Positions 55,952 to 64,000 of a stretch of DNA of 64,000 nucleotides are shown here, in pieces. Each line of letters begins with the position of its first letter. Position 1 is the stretch's first letter. The translations under genes and the position numbers were made by a program. The DNA comes from Sedimentitalea todarodis. Lineage in GTDB: Bacteria > Pseudomonadota > Alphaproteobacteria > Rhodobacterales > Rhodobacteraceae. Below the pieces are notes generated by a model, which was given only the letters and a program-made list of their open reading frames with translations, was not told the DNA's origin and ran no database searches. The stretch covers positions 62,001 to 126,000 of the forward strand of contig NZ_JASMWN010000014.1 of NCBI RefSeq assembly GCF_032595355.1. The letters run 5' to 3'.

Positions 55952-57431
55952 TGTCGGAGTGCCGGAATTCATGAGATTCAAGCGCTTCCCTGAAAAACGA
56001 GTCGGGGTTCAGAAGATTCTGTACCGGTAGTTAGGTCCGAGAACGATAGAGGGCCACACACAAGTTCGACATTCTGATGACAACAACAACCTCTCCGATT
56101 GCAGTGATTTACACCACTGCAATTTTGTCTCACGAACCCTAATCCGCTTGTTTTTTTTCGATAGGAGCACTTAGTGTTTCGTTGATTTTAAGGCTGGCGG
56201 TGCATCTGGTTGATTTGTCGTCGCTAGACAACCGACCAACCGACAAGGCAGCCACTATGAAAGTAGGTGACATCGCTGATGTTTTGCAGTCGAGAAGGAG
56301 TCTCAGAACCGGTCAGCTTCCGCTCAGCGCTGGTCCCCCATTACGTGTGCGGGCAATGTCACTAGAGGCACCCCAGGGCCTGTGCAGTACCTTTAGGGCA
56401 CCTCGACTGGCAAGGTGGGGGCTGCCGTAGTGGACATGGGTCGCTATCTCACGTCGCCACCGATTTGGAACGAAGCATTGCAGGCGGGTGACGTCCCCAA
56501 AGTGATCGCCCCCCTACCCCACTGTCATCACAGACACCGTGATCTATCGTCGGAAAATCTCACCAAAGTCGTTTGAAATTGACAAAGATCAACTGCGACA
56601 GTCTTTGAAAGTTATCTGAGTTGCAATGGAGCGAAGGGAGACTGCATGCAATCTCGCCGATGGAGTTGGGGACTTGGTGCAGTCGCCACGTCCACCGTAA
56701 ATGATCTGAAGCCAACTCGCGAGAGTCGCTACACCGGGTCACCCCCTCCCTACCCTTTTGATTGGCACGTTCAAATACCGCCTCACAGTCTCATTCTAAA
56801 CTATTTGCAGCGTGACTGCATACTCGACCGCGGATATCGCCACTTCGTCGCAGTCGAGACCGAGATCAAGCAAGAGAGTTCACTGGGCCAGAACATCGGT
56901 TCCAGGCTAACCTAGTTTCCGCCGACAACCCTTCGCCCTATGACGTGCTTAACCTACCAGGCTGGATTAACTCTCGCTGAGCGTTGGGCGGGGCTGACGC
57001 TGTTCCGAGACCGGTAGCCTGGCTGCCAGAAGGATCACATCCAACAATGTCACTTGGTTTCAGCGCCAGATCAATATCACAGCCGTTGAAATCTCTGCTT
57101 GCTATTCATTTAGTCCAAGTGCTTTCTTTTTCCTAGTCTCAGCATTCTTGTGACTTCGGATCAGCGGTTCTAACTCGGCCTATAGGTCCCGAGTGCGGCC
57201 GGTGCGGCCACCCGCACGGTTTGATTTCAACGCGACTTTGAGGTCGAATGGCCCAACAACTCTCTCTAAGCTTCCTGCCTGATACGAGAACTGATCTATA
57301 ACATTGCCCGGGTGGACACTTGGACGATAAGCGCAATGTACTTTCTATGTTCAGACGGCGCATGAGCAGGATTTCATGGCGCCAGCACATAATTTTCGCT
57401 CAACCAATTGTTTATAATAAATAAAAGAAGT
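55952..57431. other. 1.5-kb region without a supported gene
   Basis: Only short frames with no family similarity or ribosome-binding site are present. GC content is lower than in the copper island. It lies between the repeat array and the partition genes and may be degenerate or structural DNA of the replicon. Confidence 0.45.
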
Positions 57432-57449
57432 AGTAACCCGTGGGTTACT
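57432..57449 (-). terminator. Hairpin after parB; terminator or partition site
   Basis: Arms AGTAACCC and GGGTTACT flank a 2-nt loop. On the minus strand, reading out of parB, it is followed by ACTTCTTTTATTTATT, a T-rich tract. That fits a rho-independent terminator. Because the dyad is near perfect and lies next to parAB, a parS-type centromere is the alternative. Confidence 0.5.
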
Positions 57450-57464
57450 GTTCGTTTTGGACAT

Positions 57465-58523
57465 CTATACGTTAGCTCCTCTACGCAGCTCCTCTTCAAA
57501 TGCTTTAATCGCCCGCTCTAGCAGTGGCTTAGAAATAGCTGCGAAGTCATCCCTGCTCACAATCCTACACTCGCCGCGCCGCGCCGTGACCTTCAAGTCG
57601 CCCACGTGAAACTCGAACTTTTCCCGCGGCTCGCGCCTTTTCTTTGGCAACTGCGATGAAGCTTTGGATGCCTCAACAAAACCTGACAAAACGTTGGTCT
57701 GTTCATCGATCGACTGACAGCTACCTAACATTTCGCGAAGAACGTCAGTGGAGCCTCGCGCCTTTAGGATCCGTGAAACGTCAACGCCAAGATTGCGTGA
57801 GATTGCTTTAGGAAATGGCAGCGCATCCCCCACCTGCAACAGCAAGAAGACAAAGCTACGGATGTAAGATTTCTTCATCTTGTGAAGCGACCCGTAAAGT
57901 CGTGCCACTAAAGCATCTGGGTCGGGTTCTCCCACTTCAGCATCTTGCGCGGCTGTGATGACAACTTGGGCCATTTCAGCAAAGGTCAAATCCTCGCGAA
58001 CGACGTTTTCCTCGACCATGTCGATGTAGCGTGCCAACCGGCCATCATCGCCCTGCTCGATACGAGCTATGACAGTCCCAAAACGCGCATCACCCGTCTC
58101 CGCTAACAGTTGCGACAGCGCGGTAATTCGGCGCCAGCCCTTCTTAAGCTGGTAGGTTCCATCGGCTCCTGAATAGACCTCAATTGGTTCCTTCTGGCCT
58201 CTCTCGCGGATTGAGGACTTCAATTCCTCCATCTCGTCGGAGGTTGCTACAACATCGAGATCCATCCGATCGCGCGGCAAATCATCCGTCCCAACTAAGG
58301 ATAAATCGAGAGCGACAAGAACCCGGCCCTCATCCTGCGCCATACGATAGGCATCGGCGTCTTTGGCATTTTGGCGGCGTTTTTCGACCTTCGCGTCAGT
58401 GGCATCAGTCAGGCTTTCAGCCGCCTCGCGCACAGCAGCCCCCATTGGTCCCACCGACCGCTCTCGACGTGTGGGTGCATCAGCTTCAAGTGGTGCAAAT
58501 CCGAACTTGTTATTCGTAGCCAT
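57465..58523 (-). CDS. parB: ParB-family plasmid partition protein
   Basis: The 352-aa protein has a ParB/Srx-like N-domain (LKSSIRERGQKEPIEVY, YQLKKGWRRITALSQL) with a basic loop for DNA and CTP contacts, a helix-turn-helix region (LTFAEMAQVVITAAQ to KMKKSYIRSFVFLL), and a C-terminal dimerisation part. It binds a centromere and couples it to ParA. The start is 1 bp from the parA stop, giving a tight parAB operon. Confidence 0.87.
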   Translation of the reverse strand: MATNNKFGFAPLEADAPTRRERSVGPMGAAVREAAESLTDATDAKVEKRRQNAKDADAYRMAQDEGRVLVALDLSLVGTDDLPRDRMDLDVVATSDEMEELKSSIRERGQKEPIEVYSGADGTYQLKKGWRRITALSQLLAETGDARFGTVIARIEQGDDGRLARYIDMVEENVVREDLTFAEMAQVVITAAQDAEVGEPDPDALVARLYGSLHKMKKSYIRSFVFLLLQVGDALPFPKAISRNLGVDVSRILKARGSTDVLREMLGSCQSIDEQTNVLSGFVEASKASSQLPKKRREPREKFEFHVGDLKVTARRGECRIVSRDDFAAISKPLLERAIKAFEEELRRGANV

Positions 58524-58524
58524 T

Positions 58525-59829
58525 TCACATCTCTCCTAAATCTGTGGCGCGCTCCCAAGCACTCAGCATAGTCACCTTGAATTCCTCGTAAGACCGGTCA
58601 AAACTTTGTCGTGCGCGTTTCCACGTTTCGCGCGTCATTTGACGGTAGTCCTGCTCGTACACAGACATCTGGAAGCGGCCAGATTGCTCAACTGCGCGCG
58701 TCATCTCAATCGGATTTTGGCAAACGTCAGCTCCGAACACATTCCGGAACGCATCCATCATAGCACTGTGCAACGGGTTGTTTGTCTCAAATCGAGTCAT
58801 AAGGATGCGGATGTCCAAAAACCGCTTAGGGAGGGTTATCCCTGCATCCGACGCCAATTTACCAAACCCGTCTGAGATGTCCTCCATCGCATCTCCCAGT
58901 TGGCCAAGATAGCTGGTTGTGGAATCGTATTCCCAATAGCCAGGCCCTGACGGTATGTAGAGAATGTCTGCTGCAAATGCAGCGTTTAGTGACTGGTAAC
59001 CGATGGCCGGAGGGCAATCGAAAATGATAATGTCATACTGGTCCTCCGGAAGCTCATCCAGATACCGGGTGACACAGCCAAAGAAAGACCATGCTTTATG
59101 CAAGGCTCGGTATTGCGCGCTGGCGAATTCAACAAAGGCCGCGTTGGCGCAGCTTGGTATGATGTCAATAGTGGGCCAGCAGGTTTGCTGTATGAAGTCT
59201 TGTGTTCGCTGGGCGCCAATGCTTTGCACGTCTTCTGGCAGTTCATCAGCGGCAGGGTAGGGGCACTCCTCAGGCAGGTCGTAACTGTTCATGATCCGGT
59301 CAGCTTCTCGGCACAGGTCGCGGCACATGATGCCCCAGACCGTGTTGCCTTCCTTCACCTCCACCAACCCCATGGAATGAGTAAGAGTGGCTTGGGGATC
59401 AAAGTCGATGCACAATACACGGTAGCCGTCCAATGCGGCAGCGTTTGCCAGATGTTGCGCCACAACTGTTTTGCCCACACCGCCCTTGAAGTTTGATACT
59501 GCGACGCGCAGCGCTCTCCCCGTTGGTCGACGCGGAAGCAAGGACTTACCACGGAAACGCAACCTACGACGCAACTCATTAATTTCTTTGAGCGAGAACC
59601 ACCGTTGGCGACCATCGTCCTGGGTTTCACCCTGCGGCAAGGTCGGGTCCTCCGCGAGCTTCTTGCGCAAAGTATCCGGGGGAATGTCAAACATGAACTG
59701 ACTGATTTCCCAGATGGAGAACGGCCGCAATGATTTTACTACACCAGGGTCAAATGTCGCCCGACGCACAGATGCCTGTTGTGCGAGGCTGCGGGCATTC
59801 ATGTCCTGCAGGTCTGAATGATCTCTCAT
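58525..59829 (-). CDS. parA: ParA-family partition ATPase with N-terminal HTH
   Basis: The deviant Walker A is FKGGVGKT (114-121). Later come CIDFDPQATLTHSM and IIFDCPPAIGY, as in ParA/MinD ATPases. The first 110 residues form a winged-helix extension (WEISQFMFDIPPDTLRKKLA, RQRWFSLKEINELRRRLRFR), typical of plasmid type Ia ParA that represses its own promoter. At 434 aa it is full length. Confidence 0.93.
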   Translation of the reverse strand: MRDHSDLQDMNARSLAQQASVRRATFDPGVVKSLRPFSIWEISQFMFDIPPDTLRKKLAEDPTLPQGETQDDGRQRWFSLKEINELRRRLRFRGKSLLPRRPTGRALRVAVSNFKGGVGKTVVAQHLANAAALDGYRVLCIDFDPQATLTHSMGLVEVKEGNTVWGIMCRDLCREADRIMNSYDLPEECPYPAADELPEDVQSIGAQRTQDFIQQTCWPTIDIIPSCANAAFVEFASAQYRALHKAWSFFGCVTRYLDELPEDQYDIIIFDCPPAIGYQSLNAAFAADILYIPSGPGYWEYDSTTSYLGQLGDAMEDISDGFGKLASDAGITLPKRFLDIRILMTRFETNNPLHSAMMDAFRNVFGADVCQNPIEMTRAVEQSGRFQMSVYEQDYRQMTRETWKRARQSFDRSYEEFKVTMLSAWERATDLGEM

Positions 59830-60151
59830 GTTGCTGCTCTTGCTATTTGCATGTATTTCTTCATTAACGGGATATTGCTAGTTTGGCAAAAGCAAACTTT
59901 TCGAATTCCTATCCTGTAATCTGTGTTCGCGAAGCAAAAGACAAGAAAACCCTTCAATATTTGGTGACACCTCGCCACCTCCTAACCAATATTTGGTGAC
60001 AGCAAGGGCTCAACGAGGTGACTTCCTGGGTGTCACCCTATACCTTAGATACCTTATCAAATCTATTTTTAAGTAATTCCCGCTTTTCGCCGGCCATTGA
60101 CAGAAAGCGGGATTTCATGCCCTTATCTTCCTCAACGAGAATCGGCCAAAA
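59830..60151. other. Putative origin of replication with iteron-like repeats
   Basis: The gap between the divergent parA and initiator genes holds two identical 15-bp direct repeats CAATATTTGGTGACA (59955-59969 and 59987-60001), 32 bp apart. A dyad GGTGAC/GTCACC follows at about 60022-60042, and an inverted repeat TCCCGCTTT/AAAGCGGGA at 60079-60087 and 60105-60113. AT-rich stretches flank them. The layout fits an iteron-type origin; no function has been shown. Confidence 0.55.
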
Positions 60152-60892
60152 ATGGTCGCAGTTATGAGGCGAGACAGTGAGAACAACATGGAACCAAAGC
60201 GGCTAACAGGACCCGGAGCAGGGTCCATGAAATACGATATACTAACAGCATTAAGTGTTTCAGGCCTACACGGCTCGTCTGTGCAGCAGACGTCTATGGC
60301 AAGGCTCTGTGCGCTGATCACAGCACGATACGATTGGAAACGGGATCATTTCTGTGTCGGGCAGCCAGAGATGGCACGGATGTGGAACGTAACCGAACGA
60401 ACCGTTAAACGGGAGATAAAGCGTTGGATGAATGATCGTTTGCTGATTTGCGTACGCAAGGGTGTACGAGGAAGGGTAGGCGCCTATAGGCTGAACATTC
60501 TCAAAGTTTTTGATATGTCCCGGGAACTCTGGGCCGCAGTAGGCTCAGACTATGCCCAAAGGATGGCGGCGATCTACCCTGTGACACCCACTTCGGTCGT
60601 TAAGGTCGATTTTACTAAAGGCCCCCAAAACGTAGAACCTGTAGGACCTATGGCAGACGGCTCCTCTTGGACTGTCGTGTCTGAACGTTTGAGATCACTT
60701 TTTCCCGATGAGCATCGAAACTGGTTTGCACCACTGCGCTTTGTCTCAGACGAGGATGGACAGTACACATTGGCCGCGCGCAGCGGGTTTGTGGTTCGCT
60801 ATCTCGAAACACATTTCAGCGAGGCATTGGCTGAAGCTGTCAAAACAGAAGTGGGCTTCGGCAGGAAGATAGTCATAATAGCAAATGGCTGA
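60152..60892 (+). CDS. DnaA-like plasmid replication initiator
   Basis: The central part has a winged-helix-like region (MARMWNVTERTVKREIKRWM). The C-terminal 75 residues match the DnaA N-terminal domain pattern: SWTVVSERLRSLFPDEHRNW, FAPLRFVS and FVVRYLETHFSEALAEA. No AAA+ ATPase domain is present, as in the DnaA-like replicases of rhodobacterial plasmids. It stands next to parAB, the normal arrangement for that replicon type. The start is uncertain; ATGs at 60152, 60164 and 60188 are possible. Confidence 0.82.
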   Translation: MVAVMRRDSENNMEPKRLTGPGAGSMKYDILTALSVSGLHGSSVQQTSMARLCALITARYDWKRDHFCVGQPEMARMWNVTERTVKREIKRWMNDRLLICVRKGVRGRVGAYRLNILKVFDMSRELWAAVGSDYAQRMAAIYPVTPTSVVKVDFTKGPQNVEPVGPMADGSSWTVVSERLRSLFPDEHRNWFAPLRFVSDEDGQYTLAARSGFVVRYLETHFSEALAEAVKTEVGFGRKIVIIANG

Positions 60893-61165
60893 GCTTCGTT
60901 GCAGCCAATGTGCCTAGGTATTCGAACAGCAATAGGACCTGTTCATGGCAAGATCGGTTCTGCATAATCTTTACTTCACCAAAACTCTCCGGCGCGTCCT
61001 TGATCCAGCCTAGTCAGGCTTTGCCGTTCGGCCCCTGCTTCGTACTGTATCCGAACTATGCTGTGCCAACTCTGCTAGCATAATCGGCTGCCGTCTACAC
61101 TGATAAGGGAAGCCGGGACCGTATCGAAGCGGCCATCGGACTTGATTTCAGATGGGCCCACACGT
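60893..61165. other. Intergenic, no supported gene
   Basis: No ORF or clear repeat is seen between the initiator and the toxin-antitoxin pair. A short stretch around 61090-61140 might be a decayed transposase but is too short to assign. Confidence 0.35.
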
Positions 61166-61180
61166 TACTACTGGGTAGTA
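61166..61180. promoter_or_regulatory. Dyad upstream of parD, likely autoregulatory operator
   Basis: TACTAC and GTAGTA arms around TGG lie 21 bp upstream of the parD ATG. Ribbon-helix-helix antitoxins usually repress their own promoter through such sites. Confidence 0.45.
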
Positions 61181-61201
61181 TTGGCAAATCAAAGGTGAAT
61201 C

Positions 61202-61471
61202 ATGTCTGTCAAAGCGTCGGTATCCATCACGGAACAGCAAGATGATTTTGCGCGCCGAGCTGTGGCGAACGGTCACTATTCGAGCTTGAGCGCGGTTGTT
61301 CAGCGTGGGCTGGAACTCGTGCGCTCGGAAGCTGAACGAGAAGAGGTCGAACTGGATGCATTGCGAGCGTTTCTCGAAAACCGCGCAAAGGGACCGTTCA
61401 TCTCTGCCGAAGAAGGTCGCCGCCGTACTGAGGCAATGATCGAAAAGAAGCGCAGTGCCTTCGGGGTATAG
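61202..61471 (+). CDS. parD: ParD-like ribbon-helix-helix antitoxin
   Basis: The 89-aa protein opens with MSVKASVSITEQQDDFARRA and GHYSSLSAVVQRGLELV, the ribbon-helix-helix core of ParD/CopG antitoxins. A charged C-terminal arm (EEGRRRTEAMIEKKRSAFG) binds the toxin. AAAGGTG precedes the ATG. It overlaps the toxin gene by 17 nt. It stabilises the replicon together with ParE. Confidence 0.85.
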   Translation: MSVKASVSITEQQDDFARRAVANGHYSSLSAVVQRGLELVRSEAEREEVELDALRAFLENRAKGPFISAEEGRRRTEAMIEKKRSAFGV

Positions 61472-61814
61472 TATTGTTCGCAGCCTGCAGTGTGACGAGG
61501 ATCTTGAACTGATTTTCGACCATTTGCTCGACGCCTACCAAGACCTTGGCGACACATTGGATGTCGCGTTGGACCGTGCAGCTACGAGGCTCTTCGGGAT
61601 CGAAGATGACTTAGAGAGTCTTGGTGAGGTACCGTTTCAAGGTACTTTGGAGCCCCGGATCATGGAAGGGCTTCGGCATGTGACCAAAAGCCGGGCCGTG
61701 TTCTATTTTACGATTGATGAGACGAACGAAACCCTCCGTGTCCTTGGGGTTTTCTTCGGGGGGCAAGATCATATTCGCCACATCCTGGCCAGGATCGCCT
61801 CGGATCAATTGTAA
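61455..61814 (+). CDS. parE: ParE-like toxin
   Basis: The 119-aa protein fits the RelE/ParE fold: IVRSLQCDEDLELIFDHLLD at the start, then a long helix, and LRHVTKSRAVFYFTIDE followed by LRVLGVFFGGQDHIRHILAR. ParE toxins poison DNA gyrase. The translation start is inside parD, as usual for such pairs. Confidence 0.83.
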   Translation: MPSGYSIVRSLQCDEDLELIFDHLLDAYQDLGDTLDVALDRAATRLFGIEDDLESLGEVPFQGTLEPRIMEGLRHVTKSRAVFYFTIDETNETLRVLGVFFGGQDHIRHILARIASDQL

Positions 61815-62512
61815 GTGACGATGCTCCGGTTGGAAAGTTCGCGGTGACTAGGGTTCAGTAGGATCGTCCAAGCCTGCTGTGAGGTGGGTGCCGACAGTGA
61901 GTCTAGTATCGCGCTTCACAGGTGCAAATGCGCTATTTTCGCGGAAATGGGGCTTGTTTACGTCGCGGTGCAGAGCTGGCCGCGGTTTAAGTATCGGCCA
62001 ATCATGCGCCGTCCAGCACCAGCTAGGCCTAACTTCAGGCTGAGAGCGCCGCGCCGCACAACTGACGCCGACCCCGATGGCGGGATTGGACTGACGCCTT
62101 GATGGACACGCAAGTGTCTCGGTGCGAGATTCGCCCCAAATCCAGGACATCTTAGCGACATGCGTCGCGGGCAAGAGAACCGATCCATCAGTCCAGATCA
62201 AAGTGTGACTGGCGCCGCATGGCAAAGGATCACTCTGATTGCCGCGCGCTTGCCAGGTTGACCAGTGGCTGGGGCGAGGGACTGCCGCGGAGGCACTCCA
62301 TCCAGCGCGTCGCTCACGTCGCGGGCGGCATTCTCCATGAACATGAACGCGACCAGAAAAACCTGGACGCCGCAGGGACGGTCACGCCTGCCGACGAACC
62401 ATTCCGCGAGTAGTTCATATCGGACGAGAAGGGCGCGCTGACGCATTTCTACCGGGGCGACATCTGTGGCGACACCATATGGTGGACACGCCCGTAGGAG
62501 AGGGGGCAAAAC
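61815..62512. other. No confident gene
   Basis: Two overlapping minus-strand frames (61848-62225 and 62198-62590) are open but not family-like, and the plus strand is broken by stops. It may hold decayed genes. Confidence 0.4.
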
Positions 62513-62746
62513 TTGATGATTGCAGTGGTGGCAAGGTTTTGGGAACAACACGAGACTTGGCATGAAAGTGCTGGCTATGTGTCCCTGCAACTGCTCAGGC
62601 TAGCGGACCTGATCGCAGACTCGATGACTGGAACACCGCTTGAATGGGAGGTGGACATTCGTCGTGAGGCGGTTGCTACTGCGAAGAAAGGCTGCAACTT
62701 CACATCGGGGAACTTTCCGTCTGATTTGGCCGCGGAAATAGTTTAG
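62513..62746 (+). CDS. Small hypothetical protein
   Basis: The 77-aa frame MMIAVVARFWEQHETWHESA, LQLLRLADLIADSMTGTPLE has a plausible helical N-terminus. A GGAGAGGGGG stretch lies about 12 bp upstream. No family is recognised and it may be chance. Confidence 0.35.
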   Translation: MMIAVVARFWEQHETWHESAGYVSLQLLRLADLIADSMTGTPLEWEVDIRREAVATAKKGCNFTSGNFPSDLAAEIV

Positions 62747-62831
62747 AGAAACCCGCGACCTGACTGACTGCAACCGCTAGGGTGGAGACGCTAATTCCGG
62801 TCTTAAACGACTGTTGGCCTTTCACCAAAAA

Positions 62832-63089
62832 GGCCCAGTACGCACGAAGGGGGTTGAAAACGGCAAGATTTCCAAATGAACATAAAGACAGGTCGTTTTT
62901 GCTATTTGTTGGCCTGAAGTGTTTCGAAACTTAAGATATACGGAACGGAAAAAGATGTTTTTGACTTCAAGCGCTTACAAATTCCGTATGTCTGTTCCGT
63001 AATGGATGATTGATAAATCGCACAAAACAACGCTTTTTCAATGCGTTACAAAATCTTGCCGAAAAATGGGCGTTCGTGCGTACTGGGCC
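62832..63089. repeat. 258-bp MITE-like element with nested inverted repeats
   Basis: Outer 17-bp perfect inverted ends start GGCCCAGTACGCACGAA (62832-62848) and are mirrored at 63073-63089. A second matched block, CGGCAAGATTT, lies at 62861-62871 and mirrored at 63051-63061, so about 40 bp of each arm align. Inside, TACGGAAC (62939-62946) is inverted at 62994-63001. No ORF is inside. It has the size and form of a non-autonomous transposable element. Confidence 0.6.
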
Positions 63090-63419
63090 GGGTAGGGCGG
63101 TGCCGTGGGGGCCACGACAGGATACGGCGTTGATCGTGAAAACTGGGAGCAAGGGAAACCTTGCGTGCGCCCGGTATTTGACAAAATAATTTGTGGACAC
63201 GGTCACTCGATTACGAAGAACTCTTTGCCTTCACCATACCGTCAGCGGGATGTGAAACTCGGTGGTAAAGCGTCTCAAGGCAAACTGCAGCGTCCAAAGT
63301 CCATGACCCAGTTGGAGTAAGTTGGCTTACCCCAGCCACTACAAGGAAATATCACTTGAAATCGAGCAGGTTTTCTGCAATGTGCTCCAGACTTTTCTTA
63401 AGAATTTGGTATCGTCCAC

Positions 63420-63620
63420 ATGCAGGTCAGTGTTCGCGACAACAACGTCGATCAAGCCCTCCGAGTGCTCAAGAAAAAACTACAGCGCGAAGGCGTATTC
63501 CGTGAAATGAAGCTCAAGCAACATTTTGAGAAACCGTCCGAGAAAAACGCGCGCCAGAAAGCTGAAGCTATCCGCCGCGCCCGCAAGCTGGCACGTAAAA
63601 AGCTGGAACGCGAAGGGTGA
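63420..63620 (+). CDS. rpsU: 30S ribosomal protein S21
   Basis: The 66-aa product MQVSVRDNNVDQALRVLKKK, LQREGVFREMKLKQHFEKPS and ARKLARKKLEREG matches bacterial S21 along its whole length. S21 sits on the small subunit platform and helps translation initiation. It is a core chromosomal gene in most bacteria, so its place beside plasmid replication genes is notable. A CGAAGCTTCG dyad at about 63650 follows. Confidence 0.95.
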   Translation: MQVSVRDNNVDQALRVLKKKLQREGVFREMKLKQHFEKPSEKNARQKAEAIRRARKLARKKLEREG

Positions 63621-63729
63621 TTTGAAACATACTGTTTGGTTTGCGCATTTCGAAGCTTCGGCCGCCAGTTGAAGGCTTCGGTATTGCTTTGATTTCTGAT
63701 CCCTAGCTGAACAAACTTAATGCTCCGAC

Positions 63730-63999
63730 TCAATCAAATCCGAACAGGATGGCCCCACCCATCACCAATTCCGCACCTGAGTAGGTCGTGTATCCGTCGC
63801 AGTGCCTATCCAACCGGATCATGACATCACGATAGAACCACAGCCGGTCCGTGTTGGGGGTGATACTACGGGCCACATCCAGCGCCTGCGCCACATTGCC
63901 TTTCGCCAGCAACAGTTCCGCGGCGATCCTTGGTTCGACGTTTGTGTCATCTGATGCGCTATCAGGTTCTGTGCGTAGCGCGGCGGCCAGTGTGGTCCA
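63730..63999 (-). CDS. C-terminal part of an unknown protein (5' partial at window edge)
   Basis: The frame is open to the window end, reading WTTLAAALRTEPDSASDDTN through AAELLLAKGNVAQALDVARS and a C-terminus GAELVMGGAILFGFD. The helix ELLLAKGNVAQALDVARS is TPR-like. Too little is visible to assign a family. Confidence 0.55.
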   Translation of the reverse strand, partial: WTTLAAALRTEPDSASDDTNVEPRIAAELLLAKGNVAQALDVARSITPNTDRLWFYRDVMIRLDRHCDGYTTYSGAELVMGGAILFGFD

Positions 64000-64000
64000 T

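Noticed and set aside
63640..63700. Terminator after rpsU
   Set aside because: CGAAGCTTCG and a 6-bp outer stem are present but no T-run follows; too weak to call.

Overview
The window is high-GC alphaproteobacterial DNA, most likely from a marine Rhodobacteraceae (roseobacter-type) bacterium. It is probably part of a plasmid or other extrachromosomal replicon, because it carries a parA-parB pair next to a DnaA-like replication initiator, a parDE toxin-antitoxin pair and many broken insertion sequences. The organism assignment is inferred from gene content and base composition; no rRNA or tRNA gene was seen.

Region 1 (1-25 kb) is a copper island. It opens with the 3' part of a very large gene joining the end of a multicopper oxidase to a von Willebrand type D domain, an Ig-like domain and a complete galactose/glyoxal-oxidase-like radical copper oxidase. 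A minus-strand operon follows (lipoprotein, TolC-type outer membrane factor, Tat-exported multicopper oxidase, cupredoxin, CusF-like protein, cytochrome c). After an IS630-in-IS6 nest comes a plus-strand operon of copper and thiol-redox genes (multicopper oxidase, DUF411 protein, Met-rich microprotein, cytochrome c, DsbE- and TlpA-like proteins, SCO protein, CcdA), many joined by 4-nt overlaps. It meets a minus-strand block of permease, glutaredoxin-MauE pseudogene, DUF305 protein, cueR and copA. Two MerR/CueR-type promoters are readable (copA and a small Cys-rich secreted protein).

Region 2 (25-33 kb) holds a predicted metzincin peptidase, an IS630 remnant, a cobalamin riboswitch with a btuF-btuC-btuD operon, and an ISKra4-like element that ends the operon. 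Region 3 (32.6-40 kb) has an outer-membrane-like protein, two tandem DUF1254/DUF1214 proteins, a small coiled-coil protein and a divergent TPR regulator. Region 4 (39.3-44 kb) has a secreted TPR-CHAT protease-like protein divergent from a Cys-rich secreted protein and a membrane protein.

Region 5 (44-54 kb) is an IS/transposon graveyard (Tn5053-like remnant, defective IS200, IS630 and DUF1403 fragments) followed by a cell-envelope cluster: DUF1624 membrane protein, L,D-transpeptidase, lipoproteins, M13 peptidase, SH3 protein and AraC regulator. Region 6 (54-64 kb) is the replicon backbone. It has an array of about 300-bp non-coding units with dyad-arranged repeats, parB/parA, a putative origin, the DnaA-like initiator, parDE, a MITE-like 258-bp inverted-repeat element, ribosomal protein S21 (rpsU) and an edge-truncated gene.

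The strongest candidates for undescribed biology are the oxidase fusion at the left edge, the symmetric repeat units at 54963-55951, and the TPR-CHAT locus at 39358-44012.
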